A stretch of 64,000 nt of DNA from an uncultured Prevotellaceae bacterium. Its GTDB lineage: Bacteria; Bacteroidota; Bacteroidia; Bacteroidales; Muribaculaceae. This document shows, piece by piece, positions 43,454-52,032 of the stretch. The stretch is from contig ONKD01000011.1 in assembly GCA_900318345.1 (NCBI GenBank), positions 124,001-188,000 of the forward strand, in the 5' to 3' direction. The position numbers and the translations under genes were made by a program. The notes under the pieces are model-generated. The model ran no database searches. It had not been told where the DNA came from and saw only the letters and a program-made list of their open reading frames with translations. The first letter of the stretch is position 1, and every line of letters starts with the position of its first letter.

Positions 43454-44680
43454 CTACTTGAACGTGAGCGATGACAGTTTCTCAGCGCTCAGGTAAGCCG
43501 CCGCCTGGGCGATGTCCTCGGGGGTGACGGCTTGGATGCGGGCAATGGTTTCATTAGGCGTTGCCACCTGGCCCCTGTAGAGCAGGCCGCGACCAGCGTT
43601 CATCGCTAGGAATTCGGCGCTGTCGGCAGCGACAACCAGCTGTCCGCAGTACTGCCGCTTGTAGGCGTCCAGCCGCCGCTCTGGCAGCAATTCGTTGCTC
43701 AGGCGGTTGGTGATGCGGTCGATGACACGCATGCTGGAACGCACATCGTCAGGATCGCACCCCAGGTAGATCGAAATCCAACCGCAGTCGCTAAGCAGCG
43801 TCAAGGTCGATTCAACCGAATAGACATACCCGCGGCGCTCGCGCAGCTCAACGTTCAGCAGCGAGTTCATGCCCGGACCGCCCAAGATGTTGTTGAGCAG
43901 CATGAGGGCATAACGCAAGGGGGAATTCCTGTCAGGCACCCGCGCGCCCACCACGGTGTGGGCCTGATGAGTACCTATTTCTATCACCTGCTTGAAGGGG
44001 GCCACCGTGGGGGGCACTGAGCGGTGCCGCTCGGCTACTGAGTGGCTCATCGCGCCAAAGTACCGCTCCACCATGCTGAACACCCGTTCGGGGCGCTCGG
44101 GACCCACCGAGAAGAACACCATGTTGGTGGGCACATAGAGCGTCTTCAGGTAACGCATGCAGTCCTCACTGGTCAGTCGTTCCAAGTCCTCCTTGACACC
44201 CAGGATGTTGTGGCCCAGCTGACTGCCGACAAACATCAGGTCCTCAAAATCGTCAAACACGGCATCGCTGGGCGTGTCGCGATAGCTGGCCGCCTCCTCG
44301 AGCACCACGTCGCGCTCGCGGTCGAGCTCTTCCTGCGGGAAGACCGACCACTGCACCAGGTCGGCCAGCAGGTCAATCGCACGCTTGAGGTGCTGCTCGG
44401 GAAACACCGAGTAGAGCATGGTGCCCTCCTTGGTGGTATAAGCGTTCAACTCGCCGCCCACGCTCTCCATGCGGTTCAGGATGTGCCATGACCGGCGGTG
44501 CAAGGTGCCCTTGAAGATGGTGTGCTCCACAAAATGGGCCAGGCCATATTGTCCCTCGTCCTCGTCGCGGCTTCCCGCGTTCACGGCGAGGCCGCACCAC
44601 GCCACCTGCGACATGGTCGCCACATGCACCATCGCCAGCCCATTGGGCAGTGTTTCGTAATATATCTTATTGTTGTTCAC
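43454..44680 (-). CDS. M16-family zinc peptidase (insulinase-like)
   Basis: The 408-residue protein has the inverted zinc-binding motif HFVEH at residues 49-53 (GLAHFVEHTIFKGT), the third ligand expected in the downstream E-rich helix (VVLEEAASYRD, about 124-134), and the arginine/tyrosine region (RRGYVYSVESTLTLL) typical of processing-peptidase-like M16 proteins. The single-domain ~400-residue size matches the PqqL/YmxG-type short form. No signal peptide is seen, so a cytoplasmic role is likely. It begins 18 bp after the stop of the LexA/CI-like regulator and is surely in the same operon. Confidence 0.9.
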   Translation of the reverse strand: MNNNKIYYETLPNGLAMVHVATMSQVAWCGLAVNAGSRDEDEGQYGLAHFVEHTIFKGTLHRRSWHILNRMESVGGELNAYTTKEGTMLYSVFPEQHLKRAIDLLADLVQWSVFPQEELDRERDVVLEEAASYRDTPSDAVFDDFEDLMFVGSQLGHNILGVKEDLERLTSEDCMRYLKTLYVPTNMVFFSVGPERPERVFSMVERYFGAMSHSVAERHRSVPPTVAPFKQVIEIGTHQAHTVVGARVPDRNSPLRYALMLLNNILGGPGMNSLLNVELRERRGYVYSVESTLTLLSDCGWISIYLGCDPDDVRSSMRVIDRITNRLSNELLPERRLDAYKRQYCGQLVVAADSAEFLAMNAGRGLLYRGQVATPNETIARIQAVTPEDIAQAAAYLSAEKLSSLTFK

Positions 44681-44698
44681 TGGTTAGCTTCGTTTATT

Positions 44699-45388
44699 TT
44701 ATAGTCTTGAATTGATGTGCAGGACATGTTGCACGAGCAGCATCTCGTGGATGTCGCTGCGGCGCACGTCCATGTCGTCATAATTGGGGTTCTCGCTGCG
44801 CAGCACCACCATGTTGGGGTCGGTGTGGCGGCGCAGGTATTTTACCAACCTGAAGTCATCGAGCTGGATGACATAGATCTGCCCCCAATAGATCTGCTGC
44901 GGGTTGCTCACCTCGCGAACGGCCACAAAGTCACCGTCCATGATCACCGGGGCCATCGAGTCGCCGCTCACGCGCACGATGCGGCAGTTGGGACTCATGT
45001 TGGGCAGGTTCACCCACCCCACGATGTTCTCGCTCGAGAACAGCTCGGTGCGGCCCGATGCCATGCCCGCTGTGGCATCGACATCATAGACTGGGGTGCC
45101 ACTCCCGGCAGCCGCCAGCAGCTGGTTAGCGTCCACACCATCGACGCGCACGAGCGATTTGCCGAACGGCAAGTCGGTGCCCTCGAGCAGCCATTCCTTG
45201 GACACGCCCAGGTTCACCACCATGCGGTTGAGGAACGAGTCGCTCAGCGGCATGTGGCCATTGAGGTATTTTGACAAGTTAGACGTGTCGATGCCGACGC
45301 GCTCGGCAAACTGCACCTGCCTAACTCCCATCTCTTTCATCAAATACTTGATTCGCGCTATGATTTCAGCGTTTTTCTCTGGTTCCAT
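44699..45388 (-). CDS. LexA/CI-like repressor with S24 peptidase domain
   Basis: The 229-residue protein has an N-terminal HTH (VRQVQFAERVGIDTSNLSKYLNG, about 22-44) and a C-terminal S24 peptidase domain (about 125-229). The catalytic serine is S144 in VSGDSMAPVIMDGD and the lysine is K183 in LVKYLRRH. An Ala-Gly pair at 107-108 lies 36 residues before S144, like the self-cleavage site of LexA and phage CI. This fits a repressor that cuts itself after RecA activation; the trigger is inferred. It is divergent from the alcohol dehydrogenase gene and leads the operon with the M16 peptidase. The shared intergenic region holds short repeated TTCACG/CGTGAA motifs. Confidence 0.85.
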   Translation of the reverse strand: MEPEKNAEIIARIKYLMKEMGVRQVQFAERVGIDTSNLSKYLNGHMPLSDSFLNRMVVNLGVSKEWLLEGTDLPFGKSLVRVDGVDANQLLAAAGSGTPVYDVDATAGMASGRTELFSSENIVGWVNLPNMSPNCRIVRVSGDSMAPVIMDGDFVAVREVSNPQQIYWGQIYVIQLDDFRLVKYLRRHTDPNMVVLRSENPNYDDMDVRRSDIHEMLLVQHVLHINSRL

Positions 45389-45419
45389 TTGCTTGTTATC
45401 TTGGTGTTGATGTTCGCGG

Positions 45420-45450
45420 CAAAATTACCACAAAAAATTGTATTTTGCAA
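45420..45450 (-). promoter_or_regulatory. Promoter for the S24 regulator operon
   Basis: On the minus strand TTG (45448-45450), a 20-bp spacer and TAATTTTG (45420-45427) lie 31 bp before the start. Confidence 0.55.
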
Positions 45451-45527
45451 TTTCTACACCAACAAAATGCCCCTGCCACCATTCTTTTTACATGTAATTA
45501 TCATGAATTATTCATTAATTATATGAT

Positions 45528-45687
45528 CAATTCACGACAATTCACGTGAAATAATTTTAAATGCGAATTGCGCTAATTGAACTAATTATCGCTAATTATT
45601 ATATTATAAATGCTTGATAATTAGCGTAATCTGAATTTATTTAATGATTCGTGAAATTAGCATTCATTAATTCGTGAAATTAGCATT
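45528..45687. repeat. Repeat-rich divergent control region
   Basis: An 18-bp direct repeat ATTCGTGAAATTAGCATT is at 45647-45664 and 45670-45687 (23-bp period). The same CGTGAA core appears inverted at about 45530-45550 (two TTCACG units, one inside TTCACGTGAA). CGCTAATTAT (45590-45599) and ATAATTAGCG (45617-45626) form a hairpin. The block lies between the S24 regulator and alcohol dehydrogenase genes and is a likely operator region. Confidence 0.5.
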
Positions 45688-45745
45688 AGCCCCGCAGGGT
45701 AAATGTTGTTGATAATAGTTTTATGTTGTTCCTGTTGTTTGAAAA

Positions 45746-45777
45746 TTTGCTGCTTATAACTACTTTTTGTAACTTTG
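45746..45777 (+). promoter_or_regulatory. Promoter for the iron alcohol dehydrogenase
   Basis: TTTG (45746-45749), a 20-bp spacer and TAACTTTG (45770-45777) lie 47 bp before the ATG at 45824. Confidence 0.7.
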
Positions 45778-45823
45778 TGCCAACAAAAATCATCATCAAT
45801 CAACTTAAATACAAATTATCATT

Positions 45824-46996
45824 ATGAACGGAAATTTTGTTTATTACAACCCAACGAAACTGTACTTTGGCGAAGATTCACTTAACTACCTGATTGACGA
45901 ACTCAAGAACTACGGCCCTGTGGTGCTGCTCAACTACGGCAGTGGCAGCGTGAAGCGCAACGGCATCTATGACCAAGTGGTGGCCATCCTGCAACAGGCT
46001 GGCAAGACCATCGTCGAGAATCCGGGCGTGATGAGCAATCCCACGCTCGAGAAGCTGCGCGAGGGCATCCAGATTGCTCGTGACAACAAGGTTGACCTGA
46101 TTCTTGCCCTGGGCGGCGGCAGCGTGTGTGACTACTCCAAGGCCGTGGCCGCGTCGGTTTACTGCGAGGGCGACTATTGGGACAAGTTCTACCTCAAGCA
46201 GCAACAACCCGATGCCGGCCAAAAGATTCTGCCCGTGGGATGCGTCCTCACCATGGCGGGAACAGGTTCGGAGATGAATGCCGGCACGGTGATCACCGAT
46301 GCCGAAAACACCTTCAAGGTGGGCCACGTGTTTGACGCACGCCTGATGCCCAAGTTCTCGATCCTGAATCCCAGGTTCACGATGACGGTTCCCGAGAATC
46401 AGATGAAAGCGGGCATTTATGACATCATGAACCACATCATGGAGCAGTATTTCTCAGACTTTGACGACAACACCAGTGACTACCTGTCCGAGGGGCTGAT
46501 GCGCGGCCTCATCGTGGCATCGCGCAAGGCCGTTAAAGACCCGCAAGACTATGAGGCCCGCTCCAACATCATGTGGACGGCCACGTGGGCGCTGAACACC
46601 CTCCTAGGCCTGGGCAAACGTGAAGACTGGATGGTACACATGATTGGCCACTCGGTGGGCGCGTGGACCCACGCTCCCCACGGCTACTGCCTGGCATCGG
46701 TATCAATGGCTTATTACAAGCGCGCCATGCAGCCAGGTATGGCCAAGTTCGCGCGCTTTGCCCGCAACGTGTGGGGCATCAACACCGAGGGCATGACCGA
46801 CGAGCAATCTGCTACCGCCGGCTTGGAGGCCTTGAAGAGCTGGATGCTGGAAATCGGCCTGCCGCTGACCATCAGCGAACTGGGTGCTACCCAGGACATG
46901 ATTCCCGGCATCACCAAGGGCACGGTCATCTATCCCGCCGGCTATCTTGACCTCACCCCCGAGGAGGTTACCGCCATCCTGCAAGAGAGCATGTGA
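45824..46996 (+). CDS. Iron-containing alcohol dehydrogenase (BDH/YqhD-like)
   Basis: The 390-residue cytoplasmic enzyme belongs to the group III, iron- or zinc-dependent dehydrogenases that reduce aldehydes with NAD(P)H. The nucleotide-binding GGGS loop is in ILALGGGSVCDYSKAVA, the metal ligands fall in the helical C-terminal half around DIMNHIMEQYF and HSVGAWTHAPHGYCLASV, and the N-terminus NFVYYNPTKLYFGEDSL is typical of the butanol dehydrogenase/YqhD branch. The length is normal. It has a strong own promoter, is divergent from a LexA/CI-like gene, and its 3' end directly abuts the AlkD-like gene (convergent, no gap). Confidence 0.9.
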   Translation: MNGNFVYYNPTKLYFGEDSLNYLIDELKNYGPVVLLNYGSGSVKRNGIYDQVVAILQQAGKTIVENPGVMSNPTLEKLREGIQIARDNKVDLILALGGGSVCDYSKAVAASVYCEGDYWDKFYLKQQQPDAGQKILPVGCVLTMAGTGSEMNAGTVITDAENTFKVGHVFDARLMPKFSILNPRFTMTVPENQMKAGIYDIMNHIMEQYFSDFDDNTSDYLSEGLMRGLIVASRKAVKDPQDYEARSNIMWTATWALNTLLGLGKREDWMVHMIGHSVGAWTHAPHGYCLASVSMAYYKRAMQPGMAKFARFARNVWGINTEGMTDEQSATAGLEALKSWMLEIGLPLTISELGATQDMIPGITKGTVIYPAGYLDLTPEEVTAILQESM

Positions 46997-47764
46997 TCAA
47001 TCCCGCTCATTAGGAGCACTCATCCAGTACTTGCGCTCGTCATCGGACATCTGTTCGATGGCGTAGCGCAATGCTGTGCGTGGCATCTCGTGGGCATGTT
47101 GCTCGAGGAACTGCCGCAACAGCTCCATGCTCCGTCGCTTACCCACCTCGCGCAACATCCAACCCACGGCCTTGTGCATGAGATCGTGAGGATGGTGCAA
47201 ATGGACCTCGGCATAGTGCAGGGCCCAAGAGGGGTCGCCCTGCTGGGTGGTTTTCCAGGTACACACCATGCTCATGCGCTGCTTCCACAGGCAGGGGCTG
47301 TAAGCCAACTGGTCCATGATTTCCCGTTTGTCCCCCAAGTGGGTGGGCAGCAAGAGCCATGTGCCCAAAATCTTGGGCGCCGACAAGTCCACCAGGTCCC
47401 AGTTGTTGGCCCTTTCAGCGTAATTGAGGTACAATTCCACGATGGCGTCTCGCCCGTTGATGGCCGCCTCGTCCTGAGCCAGGCGCTTGGTCGACAATTT
47501 GCTGAATTTCTCAACCAGCATGAGCAATCCACACAGCCTCACCTCGTGCCAGCGCGACGTGAGCAGCTGTGGTATCTCGTCAAGGGACGTGTCACGCACG
47601 GCCAGCTTGACCACCTCGCGCGTTTGCGGCACTTTAAGGCCCAAGAACTCGTCGCCCTCGCCATACTCGCCCGGACCGGTCTTGAAAAACCGCATCAACA
47701 CCTGCCGCTGCTTGTCGTTTTGCAACGACTCCATATACCCAAGTATTTCCTTTGCCGTCATCAT
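46997..47764 (-). CDS. AlkD-like DNA alkylation repair protein
   Basis: The 255-residue protein resembles AlkD, a DNA glycosylase built only from HEAT-like helical repeats that removes N3- and N7-alkylated bases. The N-terminal EYGEGDEFLGLKVPQTREVVKLA and central NNWDLVDLSAPKILGTWLL match AlkD's conserved WD region (aspartate and tryptophan around the active cleft). The C-terminal HLHHPHDLMHKAVGWMLREVGKR is the family closing motif. Its stop abuts the alcohol dehydrogenase stop. The -7 box (TAACTTTG) at 47769-47776 lies just upstream of the start. Confidence 0.9.
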   Translation of the reverse strand: MMTAKEILGYMESLQNDKQRQVLMRFFKTGPGEYGEGDEFLGLKVPQTREVVKLAVRDTSLDEIPQLLTSRWHEVRLCGLLMLVEKFSKLSTKRLAQDEAAINGRDAIVELYLNYAERANNWDLVDLSAPKILGTWLLLPTHLGDKREIMDQLAYSPCLWKQRMSMVCTWKTTQQGDPSWALHYAEVHLHHPHDLMHKAVGWMLREVGKRRSMELLRQFLEQHAHEMPRTALRYAIEQMSDDERKYWMSAPNERD

Positions 47765-47768
47765 ATCG

Positions 47769-47776
47769 CAAAGTTA
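47769..47776 (-). promoter_or_regulatory. -7 box (TAACTTTG) for the AlkD-like gene
   Basis: TAACTTTG lies 4 bp upstream of the annotated start at 47764, so the true start may be a few codons further in (for example the M immediately following), or transcription starts very close to the ATG. Confidence 0.4.
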
Positions 47777-47854
47777 CACCATAATTCCTCACCAACTCAC
47801 AAATCATGAAAATTAATGATGAATGGCCGTTGAAAATGCTGGAATGCGGTGGAC

Positions 47855-47976
47855 GCCTCGCCTTGGCGTGGCCGATGGGAGACAGACGGTAATAGGCTTG
47901 CAAATAGCCATACCGGCATGGTCTAAAATCAGGGGCCATTGGTTATCCTGCAGGAGCGGCCACGCCAAGGCGAGGC
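47855..47976. repeat. REP/MITE-like 20-bp inverted repeat
   Basis: GCCTCGCCTTGGCGTGGCCG (47855-47874) and its exact complement CGGCCACGCCAAGGCGAGGC (47957-47976) are separated by 82 bp. Each arm is itself partly palindromic (GCCTTGGC-like core). It lies in a gene-free 429-bp gap. It looks like a mobile palindromic repeat or structured RNA; related copies elsewhere in the genome are expected. Confidence 0.6.
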
Positions 47977-48099
47977 CCTACAGCAAAATGTGCCTGGATT
48001 GTATTGTTGATTAGCGGATTACGATGAGTTTAGGGACACTTTCCGCTGATGCGCTTGCGAACATAAAGACAATAAAATGCCATTATTAGTAGCATATGC

Positions 48100-48129
48100 T
48101 TGCTGGTTTCAAAATTAATTGTACTTTTG
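48100..48129 (+). promoter_or_regulatory. Promoter for glmS
   Basis: TTG (48100-48102), a 19-bp spacer and TACTTTTG (48122-48129), 64 bp before the ATG at 48194. No GlmS ribozyme is seen in the leader. Confidence 0.65.
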
Positions 48130-48193
48130 TAAAGCAATTGCGGAGAAATTCTGTCATTTGCTCATTTTTCAATTAACTATCAATTAATCATTC

Positions 48194-50041
48194 ATGTGTG
48201 GAATTGTAGGATATATAGGCAAAAATGAAGCCTATCCGATTTTAATCAAAGGACTGAAAAGACTGGAATACCGCGGCTATGATAGCGCGGGAGTAGCACT
48301 CATTAACAACGATGGCGGCTTGAACGTTTATAAAGCCAAAGGCAAGGTGGCTGACCTGGAATCCTATTGTGAAGACAAGGACAAGACAGGATGCGCCGGC
48401 ATTGCCCACACCCGTTGGGCAACACACGGCGAACCCAACAGCGCCAATGCCCATCCCCACTACTCGGCATCGGGCAGGCTGGCCCTCATCCACAACGGCA
48501 TCATTGAGAACTACATGACGCTGAAGGAGAACCTGGTGGAACGCGGCATTGCCTTCAAAAGCGTGACGGACACCGAGGTGCTGGTTCAACTTATCGAGCA
48601 CATCATGCTCAGCAACAATATTGAACTGCTCGAGGCAGTGCAAGTGGCACTGCACCAGGTTATCGGAGCCTATGCCATCGCCATCCTCGACCGCAACCAC
48701 CCTGACACCATCGTGTGTGCCCGCCAGAGTTCGCCCCTGGTAGTGGGACTGGGAAAACAAGGAGAATACTACCTGGGGTCTGACGCAAGCCCCATTGCCG
48801 AATATACCGACCGCGTGATTTACCTCAACGACGGCGACATCGCCGTGATGCGCTTGGGCGAGGAGTTGAAGGTCGTCAACATGGACAACGAGACCCAGCA
48901 CCCCAAGGTAAAACAGATCGACATCACCCTCGGGCAACTCGAGAAGGGCGGTTACCCCTACTTCATGATCAAGGAGATCTTTGAGCAACCGACATGCATG
49001 CGCGACTGTATGCGTGGACGCATCAATGTGGATGCCGACCGCATCACCCTGTCGGCAGTCATCGACTACCGCGAACGACTGATTACGGCACGTCGCATCA
49101 TCATTGTTGCCTGCGGAACCAGCTGGCATGCCGGCCTCATCGGGAAACAACTCATCGAGAGCATGTGCCGCATCCCCGTCGAGGTGGAATATGCCTCAGA
49201 ATTTCGCTACCGCGACCCTGTCATCATGCCCGATGACGTCGTTATCGCCATCTCACAGAGCGGCGAAACCGCCGATACACTGGCAGCCATCGAACTGGCG
49301 CGCCAAGCTGGCGCATTTGTATTTGGCGTGTGCAACGCCATCGGCGCCTCCATTCCTCGCCAGACGCAGACGGGCGTTTACATCCATGTGGGGCCTGAAA
49401 TCGGTGTCGCCTCGACCAAGGCATTTACCGGGCAGGTCACCGTGCTGTCGATGCTCGCCCTGAGTATCGCACGTGAGAAACAGACCATCGACAACGAGAC
49501 CTACAAGCGCATGGTTGCCGAACTCACCCGCATTCCCGACAAAATGGAGCAGGCCCTCCAGACCAATGAGCAAATCGAGCGCTTGGCACCCATCTTCACC
49601 TACGCCAAGAACTGCCTGTACCTGGGACGAGGATATAACTACCCCGTAGCCCTTGAAGGGGCATTGAAACTCAAGGAAATCAGTTACATCCATGCCGAGG
49701 GGTATCCTGCCGCCGAAATGAAACACGGTCCCATCGCTCTCATCGACTCAGAGATGCCCGTGTTTGTCATAGCCACCCGAGATAAACTATACGAAAAGAT
49801 TATTTCCAACATCCAGGAGGTGCGTGCCCGTGGAGGTCGAGTGACGGCACTGGTGACGCAAGGAGACACGCAGATACAGCAATTTGCCGATCATGTCATC
49901 GAACTGCCCGACACGATAGAATGCTTCCAGCCACTCATCGCCAGCATTCCGCTGCAACTGTTGGCCTACCACATCGCCGTGTGCAAGGGCAAGGACGTTG
50001 ACCGTCCGCGCAATCTGGCCAAGAGTGTTACGGTAGAGTAA
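48194..50041 (+). CDS. glmS: Glutamine-fructose-6-phosphate transaminase (isomerising)
   Basis: The 615-residue cytoplasmic enzyme makes glucosamine-6-phosphate, the first step of UDP-GlcNAc synthesis for peptidoglycan. The N-terminal glutaminase begins with the catalytic cysteine C2 (MCGIVGYIG) and has HTRWATHGEPN and HNGIIENY. Two SIS sugar isomerase domains follow (CGTSWHAG, SQSGETADTL, and LYLGRGYNYPVALEGALKLKE). The C-terminus ends NLAKSVTVE as usual. The length is normal. Its product feeds the MurA/MurB reactions encoded at the end of the window. Confidence 0.97.
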   Translation: MCGIVGYIGKNEAYPILIKGLKRLEYRGYDSAGVALINNDGGLNVYKAKGKVADLESYCEDKDKTGCAGIAHTRWATHGEPNSANAHPHYSASGRLALIHNGIIENYMTLKENLVERGIAFKSVTDTEVLVQLIEHIMLSNNIELLEAVQVALHQVIGAYAIAILDRNHPDTIVCARQSSPLVVGLGKQGEYYLGSDASPIAEYTDRVIYLNDGDIAVMRLGEELKVVNMDNETQHPKVKQIDITLGQLEKGGYPYFMIKEIFEQPTCMRDCMRGRINVDADRITLSAVIDYRERLITARRIIIVACGTSWHAGLIGKQLIESMCRIPVEVEYASEFRYRDPVIMPDDVVIAISQSGETADTLAAIELARQAGAFVFGVCNAIGASIPRQTQTGVYIHVGPEIGVASTKAFTGQVTVLSMLALSIAREKQTIDNETYKRMVAELTRIPDKMEQALQTNEQIERLAPIFTYAKNCLYLGRGYNYPVALEGALKLKEISYIHAEGYPAAEMKHGPIALIDSEMPVFVIATRDKLYEKIISNIQEVRARGGRVTALVTQGDTQIQQFADHVIELPDTIECFQPLIASIPLQLLAYHIAVCKGKDVDRPRNLAKSVTVE

Positions 50042-50101
50042 TGACAAAGAAAAATGATGGTTAAAAACAAAAAACTGTTTTGTTATCCGCTCGACTTGAA
50101 C

Positions 50102-50109
50102 TACCTTTG
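50102..50109 (+). promoter_or_regulatory. -7 box (TACCTTTG) for the uracil-permease-like gene
   Basis: TACCTTTG lies 33 bp before the ATG at 50143. Confidence 0.55.
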
Positions 50110-50142
50110 TAACGGTAAAAGTTAATCACGAGACGCTCAATC

Positions 50143-51357
50143 ATGAGTAAAACAATGGAAACCAACCATCTAACCTTTGCACGAAAAACGATTGTAGGCA
50201 TTCAGTTTCTTTTTGTTGCCTTTGGCGCTACAGTTTTAGTACCTCTGCTGGTGGGTCTTGATCCTGCTACGGCCTTGTTCACGGCTGGCCTGGGCACATT
50301 TATCTTTCATCTCATCACCAAGGGCAAGGTGCCCATCTTCCTCGGATCCAGCTTCGCCTTCATCGCGCCCATCATCTCGGCCTCCAAGCAATGGGGCATG
50401 TCGGGCACCCTGGCGGGCATGGCAGGAGTGGCACTGGTCTATTTTGTGATGTCGGCGCTCATCAAGTGGCAAGGACGGCGCTTGCTCAATCGCCTGTTCC
50501 CGCCAGTCGTCATCGGGCCTGTCATCATCTGCATCGGCCTGTCGCTGTCGCCCTCGGCGGTCAATATGGCCAAGGAGAACTGGCTACTGGCTTTCATCTC
50601 GCTGTTGACAGCCATTCTGGTGCTCGTCCTCGGACGCGGTCTCCTCAAGTTGGTGCCTGTGGTGTGTGGCATCATTGTGGGGTACATTGTGTCGTTTTGC
50701 ATGGGACTGGTCGACTTTTCAAGCGTCATTAGTGCGCCGTGGTTTGCCCTGCCATCAAGCATCAGCCATTTCCAGCTGCCTCAGTTTGATTGGGAGCCGT
50801 TCCTATTCATGATTCCTGTGGCCATCGCACCCGTGATTGAGCACATCGGCGACGTGTATGTGGTGGGGGCAGTGGCCAATAAAGACTTTGTAAAAAACCC
50901 CGGCCTGCACCGCACCATGCTGGGTGATGGTTTGGCATGTCTGGTTGCGGCCCTCTTTGGCGGCCCTCCCGTGACCACCTACAGCGAGGTGACGGGAGCC
51001 ATGCAGATCACCCGCATCACAAGCCCCGCAGTCATCCGTATTGCCGCTGCCACGGCGATTGTATTCTCGATCATCGGCAAGTTGAGCGCATTGCTGCAAA
51101 GCATTCCCGCGGCCGTCTTGGGCGGCATCATGCTCATGCTGTTCGGCTCCATCGCTGCGGTGGGCATCCAGAATCTGGTGAACAACAAGGTTGACTTGAA
51201 CCAAACGCGCAACATTATCATCGTTAGCGTGGTATTGACCCTGGGCATAGGTGGCGCCATCATCCCGATGGGTAGTTTCTCGCTGAGCGGCATCGGTCTG
51301 TCGGCTGTCGCTGGAGTCATCCTCAACCTGGTCCTCCCCAACGCGAAGAATGCGTAA
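50143..51357 (+). CDS. Uracil/xanthine permease-like nucleobase transporter
   Basis: The 404-residue inner-membrane protein belongs to the NCS2/SLC23 nucleobase:cation symporter family. It has about 12-14 hydrophobic segments, the opening FVAFGATVLVPLLVGLDPATALFTAGLGT, and the substrate-binding signature GGPPVTTYSEVTGAMQITRITSPAVIR, which matches UraA (VTTYGENIG) more than the xanthine/urate branch. The glutamate in VIEHIGDVYVVG corresponds to UraA's uracil-contact glutamate. Uracil is therefore the best guess. It has its own -7 box and no linked pyrimidine gene. Confidence 0.88.
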   Translation: MSKTMETNHLTFARKTIVGIQFLFVAFGATVLVPLLVGLDPATALFTAGLGTFIFHLITKGKVPIFLGSSFAFIAPIISASKQWGMSGTLAGMAGVALVYFVMSALIKWQGRRLLNRLFPPVVIGPVIICIGLSLSPSAVNMAKENWLLAFISLLTAILVLVLGRGLLKLVPVVCGIIVGYIVSFCMGLVDFSSVISAPWFALPSSISHFQLPQFDWEPFLFMIPVAIAPVIEHIGDVYVVGAVANKDFVKNPGLHRTMLGDGLACLVAALFGGPPVTTYSEVTGAMQITRITSPAVIRIAAATAIVFSIIGKLSALLQSIPAAVLGGIMLMLFGSIAAVGIQNLVNNKVDLNQTRNIIIVSVVLTLGIGGAIIPMGSFSLSGIGLSAVAGVILNLVLPNAKNA

Positions 51358-51402
51358 TTCAACCTCGCGCTGCGTCTTGATGGGTTTTTAACATAAAAAC
51401 GC

Positions 51403-51436
51403 TTGGCGATTGGACGAATGTTAGTAAATTTACTGC
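51403..51436 (+). promoter_or_regulatory. Variant promoter with conserved 22-bp core (carbonic anhydrase)
   Basis: TTG (51403-51405), 19 bp, and TAAATTTA (51425-51432) lie in the 22-bp block 51415-51436 (CGAATGTTAGTAAATTTACT plus GC), which recurs at 56094-56115 with one mismatch. The final base departs from TAnnTTTG, so the promoter may be specially regulated. Confidence 0.5.
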
Positions 51437-51477
51437 CAGATATAATATAAATATAGATATTCACCATATCCATCATT

Positions 51478-52023
51478 ATGATTGACCAAGTAATAGCATT
51501 CAATAGGGGCTTTGTGGAGCGCAAGGACTATGAGCAGTATGTGACCGACAAATACCCCGACAAGCGCCTGGCTGTGCTCAGCTGCATGGACACGCGGCTG
51601 ACCGAACTGCTGCCCGCCGCGTTGGGCCTAAAGAACGGTGACGCCAAAGTCATCAAGAACGCTGGCGGCCTGGTGATTTCACCGTTTGACTCGGCCATGC
51701 GCAGCCTCATCGTGGCCATCTATGAACTGGGTGTGCAGGAAATCATGGTAATTGCCCATTCCAATTGCGGTGCTTGCCGCATGAGCTATGACCATTTCCA
51801 CCACGAGATGATTGCCCGCGGTGTGACCGACGAGACGCTCAACACCATCCGCCACTGCGGCATCGACCTCGATGCCTGGCTCGAGGGTTTCAAGGACACC
51901 CCCGAATCGGTGCGCAAGACCGTCGAGACCATCAAGACCCACCCCCTTGTGCCCAATGACATTGTGGTGCGCGGCTTTATCATTGACTCGGTGACTGGAG
52001 CCCTTGAAGAAATCGTTGACTAG
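51478..52023 (+). CDS. Beta-class carbonic anhydrase
   Basis: The 181-residue zinc enzyme interconverts CO2 and bicarbonate in the cytoplasm. Ligand and active-site residues are C36, D38 and R40 (LSCMDTR), H94 and C97 (AHSNCGACRM), matching the Cys-Asp/Arg-His-Cys pattern of beta-carbonic anhydrases. The length is slightly short, as in the YcaC/psiCA-like clade. It is the first gene of an operon with the TIGR04076 protein (gap 9 bp) and the AlkZ-like protein (gap 6 bp). Its promoter shares a 22-bp core with that of the gene at 56132. Confidence 0.92.
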   Translation: MIDQVIAFNRGFVERKDYEQYVTDKYPDKRLAVLSCMDTRLTELLPAALGLKNGDAKVIKNAGGLVISPFDSAMRSLIVAIYELGVQEIMVIAHSNCGACRMSYDHFHHEMIARGVTDETLNTIRHCGIDLDAWLEGFKDTPESVRKTVETIKTHPLVPNDIVVRGFIIDSVTGALEEIVD

Positions 52024-52032
52024 CTGCAAGCC

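Noticed and set aside
48130-48193. glmS ribozyme upstream of glmS
   Set aside because: The leader is only about 64 bp and A/T-rich with no space for the ribozyme.
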